NCBI GenBank assembly: GCA_030737835.1
Contig: CM060853.1
Coordinates: 21,510,895-21,574,894, forward strand
DNA: 64,000 nucleotides
Direction: 5' to 3'
Origin: Acorus gramineus
Lineage: Eukaryota; Streptophyta; Magnoliopsida; Acorales; Acoraceae
Shown: positions 46,287-58,100 of the stretch, one piece after another
Layout of the letters: each line of letters opens with the position of its first letter
Numbering within the stretch: position 1 is the first letter of the stretch
The notes under the pieces: model-generated
Databases searched by the model: none
What the model was told of the DNA's origin: nothing
The model's input: only the letters and a program-made list of their open reading frames with translations
Position numbers and translations under genes: made by a program

Positions 46287-47615
46287 ACCGCCGCGGTATG
46301 CAAGACTAAAAAGGAGGGCGGATTGGGGGTGTTGGACCTTGGCATGATGAACCGAGCCCTACTGTCAAAGTGGGTTTGGAGATGGATCAATGGGTGCAAT
46401 CAGTTATGGTGTCACCTCTTTCGAGATCGATATGGGGGAGGGGGCATAGGCGAGAGCCGCTGGCCTGGGATGAACGCGCGCGCCACACAACTCGCTAAAG
46501 GGCTGTTCGCGGACCAAGGGGCGCTAGAGACGGTCATTGGTTGGAAGCTTGGCAACGGGTGCAAAGTCCACTTCTGGATGGACCGGTGGAGCGGGGAGGA
46601 GCGACTCAGTGAATTGGCACCCGACATCTATCGACTGGCTACCCGGAAGGAGGGCACGGTGGCGGAGTTCCTCACACCGGGGTCAGGGGGGTGTTTGATC
46701 GAATTGGCGCATGCCAGACTTAGTGTGTCGGAGACAACGTAGCTCACAAAGCTGTTGACACGTCTGGAAAGCCAGAGCCTAAGCGAGGATGCGGAAGACC
46801 AGGTCGCCTGCAGGCCGCGGAAGTTGAGGAAGCACTCAGTAAAAAGTGCTTACAACTGGTAGCGTACAGGGCTGATAGGGAACGCAGGGATGCATGCAAA
46901 GTTCTTTGAAATATGGAAACCTAAGATCCCTATCAAGGTTAAGGTGTTCATGTGGTTCTTCTACTTAGAACGACTAATCACGAGAGAGTACAGGGCACGG
47001 TAGGCTCCAGCGGACTCGACAGCATGCGGTCTATGCTCGGCGGCCACGGAGAGCCTTGCACACCTGTTCTGCGTATGCCAAATCACACAGGAATTTTGGG
47101 ACAAGGTGGGAAGAGAGACGGGTATCCGCACCACATTCCAAACGGTGGACGAGATGTGGGAGGCTGGAAAAGAAATGAAGAGGGCGGGGGACTGCAGTGC
47201 CAAAGCAGTGATCTCGCAATCTATTGTTCCGGCGGGGGCATAGACGATCTGGAAAACAAGGAACGACGTCGTTTTCAACAAGGTGCGAGTGTACCAAGAA
47301 TACATGTGGGATACGTTTATAAAATGCATACACGACTGGGGAAGATACATTGTCGAGGCGGGCGAGATCCAGGTTCGAGGAGGGCGTCTGGGACTGGTGA
47401 GGCTCGCTCACAAGGTAATCGACAAGGAGGGGACGGTGTCCCTCCGTGGTTCATAGCTCCTCGAACTTGAGATGCCTTGTTGGTTCTTTTTTTTTCTCAC
47501 TCATTATGTTCTTTTATGTTTAATTCTGTTCCCTTCATTCAGAATTTGTAATTCGAGTTCAATAATAAAATCGGGTAGTAACCATCTACTTTTTCAAAAA
47601 AAAAAAAAAAAAAAA
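46287..47615 (+). mobile_element. 5'-truncated LINE with poly(A) tail and 16-bp TSD
   Basis: GTTCTTCAAGCAATGA occurs at 46271-46286 and again at 47616-47631, flanking the insertion. The body encodes the end of a LINE ORF2 after the RT domain: KKEGGLGVLDLGMMNRALLS, WKLGNGCKVHFWMDRWSG, then, after a frame change and a stop, KIPIKVKVFMWFF, CGLCSAATESLAHLFCVC (the CxxC...HxxxxC zinc finger) and TIWKTRNDVVF. AATAAAATCGGG and about 20 A (47596-47615) end it. Stops and frameshifts make it inactive. It was 5'-truncated by incomplete reverse transcription. Confidence 0.9.
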
Positions 47616-47740
47616 GTTCTTCAAGCAATGATGACGCTTTTGTGCTTGTGATAGCTGCGCACGCGTGGATTTGGGCGGCATTCGATGTAGGGGGCAAGTT
47701 CATGCGTGGAACATGGAGGCAACGCAAGGAAAGTGGAAGG
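47616..47740 (+). pseudogene. PPR-protein pseudogene, 3' part
   Basis: After the repeated target site, frames give DAFVLVIAAHAW and FDVGG, with GQVHAWNM in another frame. This resembles the PPR consensus D.FTLV.V..AC..LGA.D.G.QVHAW. Frameshifted and short. Confidence 0.45.
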
Positions 47741-48221
47741 GCATTTTTGTCATGTGCGGGATGATTTTTTTACATTTTTTTAAAATTTCATAATTTTAGG
47801 GCAAATGTTGAAATATTTTGTATTTTGTTAAAAAAAATTTACATTTTGTTAAAATTTTATAATTTTTTTTACATTTTGTAAAATTCTATAAGTAACATAA
47901 TATTCTGTGAATATTCCTCACAAATTAAATAAAAAATTTAAGTCAAAGGGTATTTATTTAACCAGAGAAAGGGGGGTTATGTAGATTTTTAGAAAAAATA
48001 AAAGAAAATATGAATATTAGTTCACTTTCAGATGGTTGTATACATTTTTTTTCTTGTAAAAAATATTTAAAAACGTTTAAAAACTCAGGATTCTTGAACC
48101 CCTAGGGACAAGTTTAGGGAATGATGAAGCCACCACCTTCGGCGCAAGGGGATCCCATGCCCCCTAAAACTTTTTTTTCTTTCTAAATTTTTTTTTTTTT
48201 TTGATAGATTGATTTTAATTA

Positions 48222-48500
48222 GGATAATGTTATGTACAGTTTTATTTTCAGTTCTAATTCCAGTTTATACGTGTTTTGATTTTTTTTTAAATAATATATT
48301 TTATCTAATGAAGTACATATTTTTATAATAAAATGAAACATATATTCCAATGAATTGCATCGATGCATCTATAGAAAATGTAAGAAAAAATTATTGAAAT
48401 ATAAACCTCATTAATATAAGTATATGCGCCGCCATTAATTTTCTATCAACGCATATGAGACTGGAATTGGAGCTAGATAAAAATGGTGCATAATAGCATT
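48222..48500. mobile_element. Family-F MITE, uninterrupted copy
   Basis: Begins AGGATAATGTTATGTACAG and ends near GTGCATAATAGCATTCT, which reversed resembles the start. It is the intact counterpart of the interrupted copy at 17538-19430. It is inserted within copy 3 of the CHS-upstream unit. Confidence 0.6.
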
Positions 48501-48957
48501 CTTTTAATTAGAACCCATAGGTCTCGGGTCCCACCTATACAAAAAATTCTTAAAAAGATATAGCCCACCAATAAAATAAAATAAAACATTACATTTATGT
48601 TTTGAAATTTTTTTGTGAATCACCGATTTGAAATTTATCATATTGTTTTAAAATATGACAATTATGTTTTAGAATTACTCAGTAATATGTTTTATATGGA
48701 TGTCTTTATTTCATTTTATAGATATTTATTTTTAATCTATGTTATTGAAATTAAAAAAAAAACATAATGATATAATTTTAAAAAATATTTATAAGTCACA
48801 TTAGACCCCCTTTTATAAAAATCATAGCTCTTGTCACTGGAAGTCAGTCATGGGTTTGAGATAAATTTAACAAATGAATATTAATCAAATCCTTCATAAC
48901 CTGTTTAGTTGCCATCCCTAGCACCAAATACAGATTAAAAAAAAATCACTAATTAGT

Positions 48958-49160
48958 AACGAAGAGAGGTAGGTAAGATTCGTGGTCTGTATTGAAACGT
49001 ACGTGTATTGAAACGTACGTCACAGTCTCTTAAAACCGGACCACGTGGTTGCATAACGCCCACTAATGAACAACCTTAGTTAGGTCATTAACCGTTCACA
49101 CGCGCGTACGGACGTGCCGAGCTGTCGTTCCCCGCGACTTCGTTGGTTGGGAGTCTCTCG
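48958..49160 (+). repeat. CHS-promoter-like block (copy 3)
   Basis: Shares with A1 the words AAACGTACGTCACAGTCTC, GGACCACGTGGTTGCAT, ACCGTTCACACGCGCGTACG and GAGCTGTCGTTCCCCGCG. It contains a short tandem duplication TGTATTGAAACGTACG. It carries a G-box CACGTG near 49043. Confidence 0.8.
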
Positions 49161-49725
49161 CGCGCGCGTGAGCTATGAAACTAATATTAAGCCAGTAAAT
49201 TTTTCAAAAAAATATCTTAAATATTATGATAAGTATCTACTCTATTGACATGCTTAACTGATATATGGTTGGCCATACCACCGTTAGGATGGAAAATTAA
49301 GTTTTTTTTATGTTTATATCTGTTTTAGTATCGGTAAAAAATAAGTGATTTTTTATTTGATGTGTTTTTAATTATTCTAATTAAAAAACATAATAATAAA
49401 ATTTTTATTGTTTGGTTAACTATTGATAAACTGTGGATAAAATATGAAAATAGGGCGTGCATATGAATTTATAAATGGTGAAAAAATAATTAGATATGTG
49501 AATTCCTTGATTTATAAGAGTTGACGACAGTGATTTGATAGTGAGACCCGCATAATCAAATGAGTTGAATAGCTTGGAATAATTTAATTTTAGTGTATAA
49601 GAGAAATAATTATGTTATTTTATTTCAGTTAATTATAATATACATATTCTCATTTATTCCAGTATTCCAAACATTAATTTTATCACTGTGCCACCTTCAA
49701 TGCCCCGACCAAACATGGGTTAGTG
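49161..49725. other. AT-rich spacer between promoter block 3 and the CHS promoter
   Basis: No gene or element ends recognised. Confidence 0.5.
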
Positions 49726-50050
49726 TTTAAACCGTTCACACGCGTGCACGCACGTGCCGAGCTGTCCTTCCCCGCGGATGCGTTGGTTAGGAGTCTCTCG
49801 CGCGGGTGAGAGCTATGAAACTAATATAAATGGATGGATATATAGTTTGCCACACCACGCGCGAGTGACAACCATTCAACCCAACAAACCAACCCCCCTA
49901 AAAAATTATTAAAAAACAATTAAAAAATACAAGGTTTCCTCCCTTATATTAAGCCCCACAACACATCCCACACTCCTCACAATCCAAAGCTTTGCCTTTC
50001 CATAGATATCTCTCTTTGTCTGTCTTCTGAACTTTCACTTGCGTTCTTTA

Positions 50051-50079
<29 letters not shown>
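49726..50079 (+). promoter_or_regulatory. CHS promoter and 5' UTR
   Basis: The G-box CACGTG at 49751-49756 and a MYB-type ACCAACCCC element near 49888 are the usual pair in CHS light-regulatory units. A TATA-like TTATATTAAG at 49944 would place the start of transcription near 49975. The leader ends in a CTTTAGTGTGTGTGAGAGAG run whose (GA)n tract (50059-50080) runs straight into the start codon. The distal part is shared with the blocks at 41224, 41598 and 48958. Confidence 0.65.
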
Positions 50080-50081
<2 letters not shown>

Positions 50082-53000
50082 GGTGAGTGTGGAGGAGATC
50101 AGGAAGGCTCAGAGGGCGGAGGGTCCGGCGACGATCATGGCGATCGGGACAGCGACGCCACCGAACGCGGTAGACCAGAGCACCTACCCGGACTACTACT
50201 TCCGCATCACCAACAGCGAACACAAGGCCGAACTCAAGGAGAAGTTCCGTCGCATGTGTAAGCCCATCCTCGTAAATCGTAATCTTTTATCGCACACTGT
50301 TTGGTTGTGCCTGCATGGAAAAAAAACAATGGTTTAGTTTAATGTTTCTTTAGTATTAAAATAACATTTTCACTTAAAAACTATTTTTGAAGTTGGAGTT
50401 GACTGGTGTGCGTTTAGGGGAAAAAAATAAAATCACCGATTAGAAAGCTATTTTTAACAAAAAAAAAAAAACTATTTTTTATAATTAAAAAATTATTTTT
50501 TATATACGAAAATAACAGGTGATGTTTGGGAACAAGCACAGATTATCATTTTTCTATCATCCCTATAAAGAAAAACTCTTCAATTTTTTTTTTTTATGGG
50601 TCTATTTGGATATGCGATTGAATTGCAGCTTTGTTGAAATTCAGTCTATTTTTGAAAAACATTATTTTCAAAATCTTTTAAAGCGTTAAAAATTTAATAA
50701 AAAAGTTAAAAATATGTGAAGTTTATAAAAAAAAAACTGTTTGGATCATTTCACATTTTTGCGTCAGCGTGAACCAGTTTTTACCTTAAACTATATTCTC
50801 CTTGAATTCTTAAAAATCTTTTAATTTTTCATAAACCGAGACATTTACGACAAGGCATTACACTTAAATATCTTTTAACAAGGACTGATCACTAGACTTA
50901 ATGTTATTGTTGCAGGCGAGAAGTCGATGATAAAGAAGAGGTACATGCACCTGACAGAGGAGATACTGAAGCAAAACCCAAGCATATGCGAATACATGGC
51001 CCCCTCCCTCGACGCGCGCCAAGACTTGGTCGTCGTCGAAGTCCCCAAACTCGGCAAAGAAGCCGCCATCCGCGCCATCAAAGAGTGGGGCCAACCCAAA
51101 TCCAAGATCACCCACCTCATCTTCTGCACCACCAGCGGCGTCGATATGCCCGGCGCCGACTACCAGCTCACAAAGCTCCTCGGCCTCCGCCCCTCCGTCA
51201 AGCGCCTCATGATGTACCAGCAGGGGTGCTTCGCCGGGGGGACGGTCCTCCGTGTCGCCAAGGACCTCGCCGAGAACAACCGCGGCGCGCGCGTCCTCGT
51301 CGTCTGTTCTGAGATCACCGCCGTCACCTTCCGCGGGCCCTCCGACACCCACCTCGACAGCCTCGTCGGCCAGGCCCTCTTTGGCGATGGCTCGGGCGCG
51401 CTCATCATCGGCGCGGACCCGATCGATGGGGTTGAGAGACCCATCTTCGAATTGGTGTCAGCTGCGCAGGTATTAAGCTGGTCTATTATCCAAAAAAACA
51501 AAAAAATCTAAATCCAAAAATCAGAAATACATATATTATAAAATTATATAAGTTTATATTATATATTTTTCATATTTATTATCTTGTATAATTAATAATA
51601 TATTATATTACTATTAAATTTTTAGTACACGGTACGAGAAAAGAGAGAATAAATCTTAAAATCTTAATTTTAATTTTGTATCTCTTTAAGGCCCGTTTCA
51701 AAACGGGTTGGGTTTGAAGGAAAATGTATCTTCACATATTTTGAAAAATTAGCTTTCAAATACTTTTATGTAAAAATATGTCTACATCTTTTAATGATTA
51801 AATTGTATCTTTTTTTCTGTTTAGATATGAGTTTGGGTAACATAGCTTCCTATAAACTCAAAAACTCCCAAAACCTATTTTTCAAATAGTAATATTTAAA
51901 TATAATAATTATCTAAAAATATGTATCTAAATCCAAAAATTAATATTAATTTATATATGAATTTCTAGGATATAGCATGTATATTTTTTTTTTTAGTCAT
52001 GATACCCAGGCCCCACAATATAAGCCCCACTCACAAACCCCATGAGGTTGATTTGTTTGATTAATTGACTTTTTCAAAAAATGGTAAAATGATAAAATAC
52101 AAATTTGCCCTTCATTAAAAATTTGTCTCATTAACCCAAATCCCCCCATTTTTTCTATTCAGTTATGACTATATGAATCTTAAAATTCATTTACATATTT
52201 TAAATTTGAATTTTAAAATCATTACCTGAATTATAATTGAACCTAGATTACACAAAAATTATCGAAAATGTTTTCATCAAAATCCTTCAAACGACCCATT
52301 TTTTCTAGGTATTTATTGTATTCAAATTTAAATAAAAAACACATATAGTTAACATATGAAACAGTTACATTTTATATTGATAGTTACAAATACATTTTTT
52401 AAATGTTTACATCTCTCACAACGATTTGTTACATTTATATAAAAACTGATACATTTACATAGATGGAACAAACAATTACATTTACTTAAATGTCAAACAG
52501 TTATATTTACTCTTTGAAATCATGTATTTCAATTTCTAGTGCACTGCCTTCCAAAGAAAATGTATCAGAATCCTCTGCAAAAGTATGTACTTCACTATTA
52601 CATTTATACGTCATTTCTATTTGCATTGTTAAAAGAAATGCACAATATGAGATAATGTTACATTTCAGAGTATTACATTTATAAATGTAACAAAATTGTA
52701 AATGAGTATCCGAGTTCGGGAGTCTAATATAAACATCACACGAACCATTAACAATTAAATGTAACAATATTAAAAATTACATTTATGAAATCATAACGAA
52801 ATAAATATAAAAAAAGTGTGAAATAGTGATCAAAACATAAAAAAAAATTCATTTTCTGAATTGAAACATGTAACATAGATTGAATATTTGATCATCAAAA
52901 ATTTAATTTAAAAAATCATATGACTTTCATTCAATAAGATCAAAAAATGATAAAAAAATAATTGACAAACCTGATCCGTAAGATATTGTTGGAGATCCAA

Positions 53001-53996
53001 CTCGATAAAGAACAAATCAGTTTTTCAAACTTCTCGGGATTAAAATTTCGGGACTGCTACGAATATGTTCATCGTAAATTATTAGGTTACTCTTACCTAC
53101 ATAAAATAGGAATGAATGATTTTACACAATGCAAGGAAGAAGAAATACAGTAATTAATAAATCAAACTGTTTTCTTTGTTTAGAGGTGGTTATCAATTAG
53201 AGGGTATAATAGATAATGTTCTATTACCACATCATGGGGCCTGTGATGGGGTCTAGAAAGTTAGGGCTTAAGAATCATTATTATTATTTTTTAATCAAAT
53301 ATTGGCATATCTATTTTAAAAAACAGGCTATGTCTAAAATTAGAGAGGTATAATGAGAAGATGAAAATGAGAAAAAAAAAAAAAAAAAGGAAGGAAGGAA
53401 GGAAGGAAAGAAAAAAAATAAGGGGGGTGCAGAGCCGGGTACATAAGGGATCTATCCAAACCAGTACGATATCTTGACCTATCTTAGATAAGGGATCTAC
53501 CCAGCTGGGTAGATATAGTAAGGATATTGACGTATACGATCCGGCTTATTCGCAGACGATACTCCCGGACAGCGACGGCGCCATTGACGGACACCTGCGC
53601 GAGGTGGGTTTGACGTTCCACCTCTTGAAGGACGTTCCGGGGATCATATCAAAGAACATCGAGAAGAGCCTCGTCGAGGCGTTCGCGCCGATCGGGATCT
53701 CCGACTGGAACTCGCTTTTCTGGATCGCGCACCCGGGGGGGCCAGCGATACTGGACCAGGTGGAGGAGAAGCTGGGGCTGAAGGAGGAGAAGCTGCGCGC
53801 AACGAGACAGGTGTTGAGCGACTACGGGAACATGTCGAGCGCGTGCGTGCTGTTCATACTCGACGAGATGAGGAGGAAGTCGAAGGAGTCGAACGCGGCG
53901 ACGACGGGGGAGGGGCTCGAGTGGGGGGTGCTTTTCGGGTTCGGGCCGGGACTTACTGTTGAGACTGTCGTGCTTCACAGCGTCTCCGCCGTCTAG
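50080..53996 (+). CDS. CHS: Chalcone synthase
   Basis: Exons 50080-50257, 50916-51469 and 53556-53996 give 390 aa. The enzyme condenses p-coumaroyl-CoA with three malonyl-CoA to naringenin chalcone, the first committed flavonoid step, in the cytosol/ER. All landmarks fall at standard CHS numbering: nucleophile C164 in [11 protein letters not shown]215 in [11 protein letters not shown]303 in WIAHPGGP, N336 in YGNMSSAC, the CHS-specific T197 and G256, and the GFGPG loop at 372-376. This supports a true CHS rather than a stilbene synthase or divergent type III PKS. Intron 1 splits the Cys60 codon (T|GC), as in nearly all plant CHS genes. A second, 2086-bp phase-0 intron after Gln244 is unusual. 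Both splice junctions give an uninterrupted CHS sequence ([18 protein letters not shown]). GC-rich throughout. Confidence 0.97.
51470..53555 (+). other. CHS second intron (2086 bp), possibly insertion-derived
   Basis: Begins GTATTAAGCTGG and ends CCGGCTTATTCGCAG. CGCAG also ends exon 2, so the intron body is flanked by a 5-bp direct repeat. Just inside, ATTAAGCTGG and, reversed, AATAAGCCGG form an imperfect inverted repeat. The interior is AT-rich with recurring GTTACATTT-type words at 52360-52790 and no protein domains. Confidence 0.6.
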
Positions 53997-55113
53997 GGGT
54001 GGTGGTTGGTGGGTTCGGCGGGGGTTGTTGGTTTATTATTATTATTTATTATTGTTGTTCGGGTATTGTGCGTACGTGTTAAGGTTTGCGTGGGCTTTTC
54101 TTTCTGTGTATCCCCTCTTATGTATTGTATTGTAGATGAAATAAAATTGAAAATGAATTAGTTTTCCTTTTTTCTCTACGTGGCTTATAATATTATTATA
54201 TATATGTTCACACGCAATTGCAGTGCTAATCGAGCATATTCTGACTACATTCTACGTTGAGTGAATACATATATACTTCATTAGGGAGCTGCAAAGAGAG
54301 TATGCATTCAATACATACGGCAAAGAGAGCTCTATCATCTAAAAAATATATATATTATTTATATATCAATATATACTTCATTCATATAATATTATATACT
54401 TCAATAAATAGTGTATAATTTTTTTTAAAAAAAAAAGAAAATCGGTATGCACTGAAGAAAGAATCCCCGTATAAAGGCATATGATAACAAACTGGCAGAG
54501 CTGCAACTGTGATTACATGTTGGCACACCATGGGATTATACTAAATGCATCAGGTCTGTTTGAAGGAGAAATTGATTTTGTGTACATGACACAAATTGGG
54601 GGAGGGACCTAAACACAGAAATTTTAATGCAAATTTTGGTTGGGTACCGTTTGAGTTATTCCATTTCTTTATAAAGTTAATCGTCCATAAACGTGTTTGG
54701 TAAACAACTTCGAAACATAAATAACTGAACCGGTTAGTGGAGGTTCAGTGGCTTATATACTACTATACCAGAACCATCCTTTGCTGTCAGATGCAATCAA
54801 ACTTGCATGAAAACCCCACACCAACAGCACATGGGACAAGTAAATGATGCCATTAATTCTCATAACAAACATAAATTTAATACAATCCCCAGTCTTCTTC
54901 ACAATGAAAAATACCTTTAAATTAATACCAGACCAGCTAGGCCACCTCTCAATCTATTAAATCAACGGTTTCCGTTGCTTGATGTAACTATTTATATAGA
55001 TACTCATATTCATACAGTGCATATATATGTAGAGTAAATTTAAATTAGTGAGACCTCATACAAAAAAAATGTTAGCAACATATACATACCACGTATGTGG
55101 CGTGTTGCGTGAT
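53997..55113. other. Spacer between CHS and GT14 (convergent 3' ends)
   Basis: The CHS polyadenylation signal AATAAA is at 54140-54145. The rest is AT-rich; no further gene seen. Confidence 0.6.
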
Positions 55114-58100
55114 TCACTCCCATATGCATTTATTATTTCTGAACGATTCATTGGAGAGGAGGTCCACAATTGCCCTCTCCAGCCTTCTAGCTCCTGGTCC
55201 AGGTCTCAAGATGTCTGGGTCCCCCCAGACTCTGCATGGGTCACCACTTCCTCGACCCAGGCACCAGCCCCCCGGCACGAACTGGCCAGGACCGCGGTTC
55301 AGCACCACCTGATCGATGAGATCAAGGACTGGATCGTCTGCGGAGAATCGCATTGCGAAAGCAGCCCCACTCAGAGTCATGTTTGTGAGATCGTCGACGC
55401 CAAGCACGCGTGGATCCACCTTGGAGGAGTTGTCCCACTGGACGTGGTGTAAGTTGTGGTTGATTATGGATCTGTTGAACTGCACGGAATTGCAGATGAC
55501 AGTCTGGAAATAGTTTTTGTGTGCTGCTGGAGTGTTTGCGTAGTACATCAGGAGAGTCCTGGGAAGGTTGTCCACACCCATGATGCAGAACTCTGTGAAT
55601 TCACGACTCAGGATCACGGAGTTTGGACCTGCACGGAAAGCATGAAAGACAGTTTGAATCTAGGTATTCTTTATAAATCATATACGAACGTCAAGGTAAC
55701 AAAATAGCTGATACCATAAAAGCACATTTCTTATTCCACCCAAAGAGACGTGCTAAGATTCAAATAAATGTTTCTTTTTTGTTCAACCAACACCAAAAGG
55801 TGCTTGTTGGGGGGAATGTAATTTTTGTATACTTGAAAGAGGGAAAAAATATACTGTGGAATTGGAATAAGTCCAATGCGCCAAATGGTTATTCCAGATT
55901 ATCCCAGTTACTAAATTTTATTTCTCCTTTTGTGGTCCATAATTTAAATAGATATCCATGAGATATCTATTTTAGATAATGAGATTTGTTTTAGAAGAAG
56001 GTGATCCATCAAGAGACAAAAATGATCAATTTTATGTCTGCACTTCCAAATTGTCCATTGGGAAGAAATAAACAAGGGGGGATTTGTAATTGAGTCAGAC
56101 TCTATTATTTTCCAAGTATGCTAGGATGCTTCCGGTGTCCTACCAGCTTTTTCTTTGCTTTGCTCCTTTTCTTTTCTGTGCCTCTATTCATACTTTTTAG
56201 CAATAAAAGTTGGTGACACAAACTTATCTCTAAAAAATGCATTCCATAAAAAATACACATTAATTACTGCCAGCTTCCAAACCCTCCTATCCACAACGAT
56301 AAACTACCATGCTATCATATCATGGAATGTAAATTTTGTATTAAAACCTAAAAGAATGCAGTCAAAGTTTGATAGAGTAAGCATTCAAGGACCAAGGTAC
56401 TATGCAATTGGCCATTAGACAGCCACATCTCACACAATGATAAGTAATGAAGGAATAAAATTAAGGATAATTGCCTTGAGTAAAAGGATTATGGCATGGG
56501 CATGATGTGGATGACACATGTTGAGATTTATCTCTCAAATCACATGCAATGATGTATGTGTCAAACAATACAGATTTGCAGTGTGAAAGTTGAAAGGCCT
56601 TCCCTATCCTTCTGCCTCTTTTCTGTTTGTTGGTTCCTGTCTTTGTTATGCTCCATTCTTTAATAGAATTTGGTGGATACCACCCCCATTCAAAAAAAAT
56701 AAAAATAAATAAATAAAGGTAAAGAAACCTTCACCAGTGATTTACAAGACTAACCATTTAGGTCAGTATCAAAAAGAAGACCGACTTTGTATGTCAGTCT
56801 AAGAGCACGGCACTCTTAGTTCAGAAACCATCAAGAAGAAAGCTATTAGGATCCTTCAACATCTAGGGATGCTTTATATGCAAGATGCAGCCCCATTATA
56901 TATATAAATATATAATTAACAGATTGATTTTTATCGAGTGAGATTCAATATCTATCATTACAATCAATCTATAAGGAATCTAACTACACATGAAACAACA
57001 TTCAGTGGATCTATGTATTAATAATATATATTACACATATTTAACAATGAAGGGTTCACAAGAAGCATGGCATTTTGATCATTGAACACCTTTTCTAAAC
57101 AGGCAGTTACTAAAAAAAATGTCTATCCCTTATTCACTCTTTAAATATTGTTAGTGATTTGGTCTACAAGGTGACAAAGTCACTGTTAGGCAGTTTTCGG
57201 CTCCAAAAGAACTGTTGGCATGCGATTGTTAATACCTTTACATAAGGAGGCATGTATATGTTGAAGGGAGGATCCTTTAACATCTAGAGATGATGTATCA
57301 AGATGCAACCCTATAATTAACAGATTGATTTTTGATGAGTAATATTCAGTATCTATTATTACAACCTACCTATAAGGAATTTGACAATACGCATGATTGA
57401 ATTGAACCAGCATTTAGTGGATCTATGTATTAAATAATGAATATCAACAATAAGGAGGGGTTTGCAAGAAGGATGGCATTTCGAGGAAGGAACATTTTTT
57501 CTAAGAAGTCAGTCAGTAAAAAAGTCTATCCCTTATCCCCTCAGTAGACACTGTTAACGGTTTAGTCTACAAGGTGACAAAGTCACTGCTTTCAAAGAAT
57601 TGTTGGCATGTGATTGCTCTCACCTTTACGTAAGGAGGCATGTGTATGTTAAAGGGAGCAACATCAAGGAAATAAAATTATGTTGTAAAATAATAGAGAC
57701 AACCAGAGTAATTTCAGTGCTTTCAGTCAAATTTCACCAAGTAAACTGATAAAATTTCAGGTATACTGATTACTGAGGACAGAAACGGTATATATATTCA
57801 AGGATCAAGGGATGGTAAAAAAACACGAGGAGATAATGAAGGCGTACTGGATGATGAGGAACAACTTTTAAAAATCTAGTTAATGCTGGAGGCTGACCTT
57901 GGATACAATCATTGTAGCAGAAAAAGGATGGCGGGGGGGAGGGGGGGGGGGGGGGTGATGGGATGAGGTAAGATACTCTTTCTGCTTAACTAATAAAATT
58001 TCCAATCAGCAAGGACAAAGAACACAGATTCTCTCTCTAAAAGGTCAAGAAAGATGCACAAAGGCAAGGGAGAATGGGTGGCCAGAGAGGTCGGAGTTGG

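Larger units (their letters stand above)
42032..49160 (+). repeat. Copy 3 of the CHS-upstream repeat unit, with large insertions
   Basis: Landmarks: CGCATGTGGACATGCT, ATGAAATTATATTACGTGAA, CTGCTGCATCCAAG, TGATCCAACAATATTAAAAT, GAACAAGTGGTTAGAGATG and CCAATCATATCATATATT (to about 42890). About 5 kb of other DNA follows. The unit resumes near 48070 (CTCAGGATTCTTGAACCCC), is broken by the 48222-48500 MITE, and continues from about 48845 with CATGGGTTTGAGATAAATTT, GCACCAAATACAGATTAAAA and AACGAAGAGAGGTAGGTAAG into a promoter block ending near 49160. Confidence 0.6.

Noticed and set aside
46952-47470. 172-codon open frame downstream of the first LINE frame
   Set aside because: It is a shifted frame across the LINE; the true LINE residues (zinc finger CGLC...HLFCVC) lie in another frame.
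50258-50915. CHS intron 1 as insertion-derived
   Set aside because: This is the conserved Cys60 intron of plant CHS genes; its ends show no direct repeat.
52962-53153. 63-codon frame inside CHS intron 2
   Set aside because: Short, AT-rich, without domain or homologous features; expected by chance.
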